Source: Bidens hawaiensis
Lineage: Eukaryota > Streptophyta > Magnoliopsida > Asterales > Asteraceae
DNA: 64,000 bases
Direction: 5' to 3'
Assembly: GCA_021521415.1 (NCBI GenBank)
Contig: JAIQDT010002995.1
Coordinates: 62,001 to 126,000, forward strand
In this document: positions 58,726 through 64,000 of the stretch, piece after piece
Layout: each line of letters starts with the position of its first letter
How positions within the stretch are numbered: the first letter of the stretch is position 1
Translations under genes and position numbers: made by a program
Notes under the pieces: generated by a model
Databases searched by the model: none
What the model was told of the DNA's origin: nothing
Seen by the model: the letters and a program-made list of their open reading frames with translations, nothing else

Positions 58726-58767
58726 GATGGACGCTTGCTGTTGTCGCGTACAGTTTTGTACGATAAG
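58726..58767. repeat. Right terminal inverted repeat of the Mutator-like element
   Basis: GATGGACGCTTGCTG, TTGTCGCGTACAG, TTTTGTACGATAAG in order, the inverse of the left end. CGTAT occurs just outside both ends (about 44211 and 58775) but a full 9-base match is lacking. Confidence 0.65.
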
Positions 58768-58779
58768 AATTTTCGTATT

Positions 58780-59049
58780 GCATCTTTTCTCTATGATTTA
58801 TTTGGTTAAAAACGTTATATGAAAATTAGAATAAATATATATATAATAAGCAATTCACTTGGGAATCCATAAATGGAATTTATTAATAAACTAGTGGGTA
58901 TATTCATTACCTCACGGGTAATTAGCAATTGGATGGTCGAAAGATATTGAAACGGGTTTTGATATGATTTTATATGTAAAAGAGTATAAAACTAAGATTA
59001 CTAATATATGTCCCATTAACGTCATGAACAAAAATTCTATGAAGTGCAT
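58780..59049. other. Spacer right of the Mutator-like element
   Basis: AT-rich; contains AAACTAGTGGGTATATTC and ACCTCACGGGTAATTAG near 58890-58925, possibly a MITE tip. No gene. Confidence 0.35.
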
Positions 59050-59393
59050 GTGAGGCAACTGATGTACATTACTTGTGCTTGTGCACGTAAGCATCAAGCA
59101 TAAACAAGTTAAACTTAGTCACGTATAATCAATAAAACAAACACAATTATAGTCAAGTTAAAATATTTCTTTTACATGATTATCCCTTGAGACATAACTT
59201 AGGTCCGGCCCATCGTGGCTTAGGAATAATCAAGCTATTAAAACAAACACAATTATAAACTCAAGTCACACACAAAACACCCCATCAAACACCACAGCGT
59301 TCGACATTACTTAGGTACCATACGTATAAACATGGTCAGTCTCACTCGGACGCAAATTAGGTCCGGCCCATCATGGCGAAGGTCATGGCCAAG

Positions 59394-61748
59394 TGTGACA
59401 TTCGTCAATTTCGGGTCTTGTTTGTATTCGTTTATGCATTGTTTTACGTTGTAAACCGACCCGTTTTGTAAACCGAAACTCATGATATATAAAATACTGG
59501 ATTTTTATGTTACCAAAACATTCCCATTTTTTCAATTTGAAAAACCTCTTTTACGGATTCGAAATCGGACTTAAAACGACTAAAATACATCAAAAACGAA
59601 CTTCCGGACGCGAAACGAACCGCTAGACGAGCTGGGCCAGCCCCCCTGGGCACGCCGTGCCGCGCGACCAGAGGGCTAGGAAGAGCTCACGCGGCGCCTA
59701 GACACTCCTGTACACTATTTTCATGCAAAACATAAAATAAAAAAAAATAAAAAAACTTGTAAATAAGCTTTGACCCTTACCCTATATATACACACCCATC
59801 TCCTTCATTTTTACACTTGCTCTTACTCCAAATTCTCTCTCAAATCCTCCATAGATTCAAGGTTGTTTATTTATGTATTCTTGAAGGTTTGACTTCTCAA
59901 GTCAAACTAACTATAGTCTTTCATTCTAACTTGTTTATCTAACATTACTAACACTTGAATATGGTGGTACAACATATATATAATACACACCCCTTGTTAC
60001 CTTTGGTAGTTACTTCTCCGACTCCGGTTGGTTAAGTTTCGGACCTCGTGAGGCAATTCTTCATGGAGGACTTCGTGTTCTTGATATATATACACTCACA
60101 TAACTTGCTTGCACATATTATTTATGTTTAACTTCTGCTCATTTTAGTTGTTAGTCACATTTACAAGTCATGGGTATGTGAATCCATCTATGAACTCATT
60201 GTGAGATGGAAACCGAACCAAACCGAACTTTTGTTAAAAAGACTTGTTGTTGACTTTTTAGTTGTAGAACAAAAATATTTTCATTTGTACATTATTATAC
60301 AACATCTATGATATATGGGTATGTGGAATCCATCTATGAACTTGTTGTGAGATGGAAACCGAACCAATCCGATTTTTACTCGCTTAAGACACACAAGTGT
60401 GTTTTTAGCTATCAAGACTTGTATATTTCTTTAAAAATAGTTTACAAACTGATTTTTATTATTTTCTTAAGTACTTGGAAATGTTGGATCCAACTTGATC
60501 TCATAACAAAGTTTGGACCGACAAAACCGAACACTCGCTTAACGTACGTTGTTAGTTCTAAAACAATAGATCTACATACTTGGTTAAGTCTTATAAAGTT
60601 TTTGTGAGTTATCTCATAACAATTAATATTTTGGAAAGTTGACTTTGGGTTTGACCATTCGTCAAGATCCGAACCAACAACCCGAACACTCGTTAAAGAC
60701 CTGTTTTAGTATCTTTAGCCCAATGGAACTTGCATTTTAGCATTTTTCCCACCTTATTACTTAACATTGGTTAAGTAAATATTAAGGTTAGATACTTTAA
60801 CCCGGTTTCGAGCAAACTTAAATTTTTAAAGGTTATTATTTTAAATTCTTAAATAGTTACGTTTTAAACCTTGAACTTTAATTGTTTACTTTTTGCAACA
60901 ATTATTTTATTTAAAGATCTTCAATACAACCTTTCTAAATCCAAGATTTTCTTTTATTTAGGCTTTATACGTTAAACCCGTCGTTCCGGCAAATCTCAAA
61001 ATTATCAACTTTCAAGTTTATTACTGGAACGTGAGTAACTTCATACCCCGTTTTTCTATCTTTTGTTTTGGGGTGACATTTCATCTTATCTAAACTAAAT
61101 GTTTTATACTTGGGTCTTAAACCACAAACGTTGTTGTATACTTTACTTGAATAATTGCTCGATTTGGTGTTCTATGCTTATTTACCTATGTGTTTATCGC
61201 TTTTGGATGGTGGAACTATAAATCCTAGACCATTTGGAAACCCCTCATGGCAAGGTGTCGTTAACGTAATGCAATTAACGATAATTATAAAATCCTAAAC
61301 TATTTGGCATCCCCTTATAGTTGGGTGTCGCTAACTTGTTAGCGATAACTATTTTATCCAAGTTTATAGCTCTTATTTATTGTTTCGTATACTAGTTTTG
61401 TGGCTTTTCTTACTATATACTATTGTTGCTCAAACTTATGAATTGCTCATCAACCTTGTGTTGACAAACTTTATTTTATGAAATGTTACAGGTTTACATC
61501 TTGGTTGATTTTGGATGCTTGAAGAAAACGTCACAAATACCTTTAGGATATTAACAAAAATGAACAATATTTGATTTGCTACATTTTGTTATATTTTGTT
61601 GTGACTTGTTATGAATATTGTTATGTGACATTTTCGATGTTGTGAAATGAAATGAGTTTATTAAATATGGTTGCTTTAATAGTGTCATGTGCTTATTGGC
61701 AATCGTTACACCTCGGCATGTTCCGCCGCCTTTGGTCGGGGTGTGACA
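59394..61748 (+). mobile_element. Solo LTR inserted in the second family A LTR
   Basis: TGTGACATTCGTCA at 59394 to GGGGTGTGACA ending at 61748 (2355 bases), flanked by CCAAG (59389-59393) and CCATG (61749-61753), a duplication with one mismatch. The insertion point is confirmed by the other family A copy, which is uninterrupted there. TATATATA lies at 59783-59790. Internal duplications at 60172-60400 and 61205-61355. Same family as 4351-6106. Confidence 0.82.
60172..60400 (+). repeat. Direct duplication of a 145-base unit in the solo LTR
   Basis: GGGTATGTGAATCCATCTATG, GTGAGATGGAAACCGAACCAA occur near 60172 and again near 60318 with minor changes. A second duplication at about 61205-61355 repeats AAATCCTAGACCATTTGG, GGTGTCGTTAAC and AACGATAA. 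Confidence 0.65.
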
Positions 61749-62815
61749 CCATGTGTGGTGCGGTGTGCCCACCGACTTTTTACCACATATGTAAGGATTC
61801 AAACAAACGTACACGACAGCCTGAGGGCTAGCGATTACTTTTGTTTATAACGTTTTAGAGATACGTAATCTCATGTAATTATTTTAGTTTATTTGACTTG
61901 ATTAAACAAGTTTGTAAAGTTATGGCGTATTCACCCTTTCTCTGATTTGATCAGCTTCAATACACTGACCGAGGGTCTTTCCCTTTCTTTGTTATCTCGC
62001 ACCTATAGTACGAGTATAACTTTTTGTTAGTCGGATATTTAATCCGGCTTAAGATCTTTAGTCTCTTTTTATAATCTTTACCTCGATTATATTTTCTTTA
62101 TGAACTTTTAGTTCAAGACATCTTTTCTTTACTTTAAACCTTTAGTTTAAAAGTATCTTTTCTTTCTTTCTTTTATAAGTTAAAACTCTTTAATTTAACT
62201 CATTATTCTTTTCTTTAATACTATGTTTATTCTTCTTTAGGAAACGTATAATTTTCTTTTCTTTGTTATTTAATAATAATAATAATAATAAACTTAAATA
62301 ACATTACTTAACAAAGAATCACTTTACATCTATATCTCTTTTCTTTTATATTCTTTGCTATGTTTTCTTTTATTATTTATCAAGGTATCGATTATATCCT
62401 CGACTTAAGGTTTTAAGCTTTTAATATTTTATTATAATTTTATTCGGCATTATGCCTACCTTGGTTAGCTTATAAAAACCTTACACAGTCAAGCAACACT
62501 TCGACGCCTTTTCTTTTTCTTGAACTTCCTTGATCAGCCTTTTTCCTTGGCACGCAAAATGATAAACACCAATCTTCAACACTCGTCGGCACGCTTATCG
62601 AGGCGGGTCGTCGGGTCGTCTCGAGATGGCTTTGTACTTCAATATAACGTCGTTGGTGGGTGGCACGTACTTCGAGGAACGTCGAGTTTTGGGCAGGGAA
62701 ATCGAGGTACGTTGTGGCATGTTTTACGAGGTAGCTTCTAGTGAGAGAGTGGATGTTTTAGAGAGAGAAATGAGCTGTGATAATTTGGTGTGAAGAGTGA
62801 GATGCTCATGGCCAC

Positions 62816-63045
62816 TATTTATAGGCAAATCATGAGGCCCATCGCGATATGCGATGGTCCCTTGATCAGTTCGTCACGTATCATGACGTAGACTGATGAT
62901 CTGTCCTATAGGCTTGCCACGTGGCAGACGTGATGCCATGTGGCGGACGTTGTGCCACGTGTGGACACGTGGCAGGCCACGTGTCTTGCTATCAGACAAC
63001 CCCATCGCGATACGCGATGGGCTTGGATCCAGGACCGTCGCGTAT
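62816..63045 (-). promoter_or_regulatory. Family A LTR promoter, uninterrupted copy
   Basis: On the minus strand TATAAATA (62816-62823) is preceded by CATCGCGATATGCGATG (about 62839-62855), a run of CACGTGG/CCACGTG sites (about 62918-62982), and CATCGCGATACGCGATG (about 63003-63019) with a further CGCG motif to 63050. It shows the arrangement that the insertion at 11364 disrupts in the first copy. Confidence 0.6.
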
Positions 63046-63163
63046 CGCGATCGGTCCTGTTTTCAGAAATTTTCATTTTGGTCCTTGAGGTTTTAAACTT
63101 TGGCAATTTTGGTCCTTTATCTTTTAAACTTGGTATTTTAAACCCGAAACTTTCACAATGTTA

Positions 63164-63554
63164 CATACACCACCACCAATTATTTTAGCAGTCTATAGAC
63201 GTTAAAAAACAAACAGTTTTCTTCTTGTAGACTACATAGGTTTGGTCCTCATCTTTTTCAACATATGCCTGCACATGTAGCTTGCAGACTACAAACATTT
63301 TACATTGAAAAAAAAAACAACACATTTGTATATACTGGAAGTTAAAGCATTGGAATTTTGTTCCAAACGATCTGAGTATCCTATTTCCCTACAGATCACA
63401 AATTTGGATTACCTTTTTTTTAAAATCATTTGTTTTTCGATTTAAAAGATGGCGAAAAATTACTTTCGTCTTTTACTTTTTATATATCATTTATCTTGAC
63501 CATACTTAACTTCTCTGGTTCATCATAACATACATAAATCCATATTTGATTCCT
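63164..63554. other. Spacer, no gene recognised
   Basis: AT-rich sequence between two LTR units; nothing coding or repeated is apparent. Confidence 0.35.
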
Positions 63555-64000
63555 TGTAAGACCCCAAAACCCGGGAGTCCTACTGTTGATAATCATTCTA
63601 AACATATTCAAATATAAAAGATAAACGGGTTTCATATAATTCAAAAATTCGTCATAGAGTATTCTTGTAGTAGAAAAATTACAAAACATCCAAACACTGT
63701 TCTTAAGACGAAAAAGGTAGTTTATAATTGTCTTAATTATTAAAATTACAAGGAGCATTGACTAGAACTGCCTCGGGACCTCGGGTAGTCTTGAGCACAT
63801 CCAAGCCGTAATCCCATCCACACTGAACCTGAAATCAATCTAACATACATACAAAGTCAGCTTGAGCTGAGTGAGTTCATGTTTTGATAAATGAAATCTA
63901 TCAAAGAACGGCTAAGATACTTAACATACGATTTCCATAATAAATAAATAAATAAGTAAATGAATAACTTTCCTACGTTAAGCACGTAACACGGGTTACA
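63555..64000. mobile_element. Start of a further LTR-like element, cut by the window end
   Basis: TGTAAGACCCCAAAACCCGGG at 63555 is typical opening text of a plant Gypsy LTR. The other end and the target duplication lie outside the window. A (AAAT)n-type run occurs at about 63940-63962. Orientation cannot be fixed. Confidence 0.45.

Larger units (their letters stand above)
44226..58767. mobile_element. Mutator-like element with ULP1-protease and FAR1-type transposase genes
   Basis: Ends at 44226-44267 and 58726-58767 are inverted copies: CTTATTGTACAAACAGTACG on the left and, reversed, CTTATCGTACAAAACTGTACG on the right, followed by GCGACA/GTGACA and AATCAAGCG/CAGCAAGCG. Inside, a ULP1-type protease gene (+) and a FAR1/MULE transposase gene (-) converge, with a small frame and motif-rich spacer between them. 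MULEs carrying ULP1-like genes are known in plants (Kaonashi, VANDAL). A Gypsy element at 53065-57306 is a later insertion. Without it the element is about 10.3 kb. A 9-base target duplication is not clear. Confidence 0.75.
59050..63163 (-). mobile_element. Second family A LTR, split by a solo LTR
   Basis: Matches 9990-11363 plus 13918-14181 in order: AAATATTTCTTTTAC, GGCTTAGGAATAA, CACCACAGCGTTCGAC, then after the insert ACCACATATGTAAGGAT, CAGCCTGAGGGCTAG, GGGTCTTTCCCTTTCTTT, GCACCTATAGTACGAGTATA, and the end CACAATGTTACA at 63163. The far end (equivalent to 7128) is not recognised, so its left border is uncertain. A minus-strand TATAAATA lies at 62816-62823. Confidence 0.75.

Noticed and set aside
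44211..58779. A 9-base target duplication for the Mutator-like element
   Set aside because: CGTAT occurs outside both ends but the next bases do not match, so I do not claim a duplication.

Overview
The window looks like a repeat-rich piece of a eudicot plant nuclear genome, about two-thirds A+T. Evidence for a plant: spliced genes with GT-AG introns, CACTA, MULE, Ty3/Gypsy and Copia-type elements, nuclear copies of plastid rbcL and rpoA, and a plant-type short-chain dehydrogenase. The style of the LTRs and of the dehydrogenase suggests Asteraceae, but that is an inference. Only one ordinary host gene is convincing: a two-exon dehydrogenase on the minus strand at 41775-42852.

Layout. 1-4062: 3' part of a decayed CACTA element with a broken TNP2-type transposase; its right end is at 4062. 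4351-6106: solo LTR with target duplication GATGA. 7128-14181: another solo LTR (target CTATG) into which a 2.5 kb non-autonomous Copia-like element (7337-9884, target CATAT) and a further solo LTR (11364-13917, target ACGTG) have jumped. 14674-18548: a fourth LTR unit (target TTGCT) carrying an antisense scrap of Gypsy reverse transcriptase. 18977-20543: scrambled plastid DNA (rbcL/rpoA). 20.5-29.5 kb: AT-rich DNA with tandem repeats, a 530-bp foldback element and a tiny relic of a second dehydrogenase. 29583-38660: complete-ended, pol-less Tat-like Gypsy element on the minus strand (target CCGAC), with gag and, on the opposite strand, a spliced antisense gene with its own TATA box. 38.7-44.2 kb: SINE-like relic, hAT-like end, the dehydrogenase gene.

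44226-58767: a large Mutator-like element with matching inverted ends and two convergent genes: a ULP1-type cysteine protease gene (+) and a FAR1-type MULE transposase gene (-). A truncated chromovirus-type Gypsy element (53065-57306, target ATATA) sits inside a transposase exon. 58.8-63.2 kb: a second copy of the 7128 LTR family, split by a solo LTR (59394-61748). From 63555 another LTR-like sequence runs off the window.

The most interesting signal is in the Mutator-like element. A short motif (ACGCT followed by TTGT or TCAT) recurs about 40 times in its introns, spacer and terminal tandem array, is rare in its exons, and was not seen in the Gypsy insertion. This resembles the dispersed recognition motifs of VANDAL elements. 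Also notable are LTR promoters that pair CATCGCG-type palindromes with G-box clusters upstream of TATA, and arrays of TTCGATCGAA palindromes in the Copia-like element. All coordinates were read by eye; no alignment or search was run.
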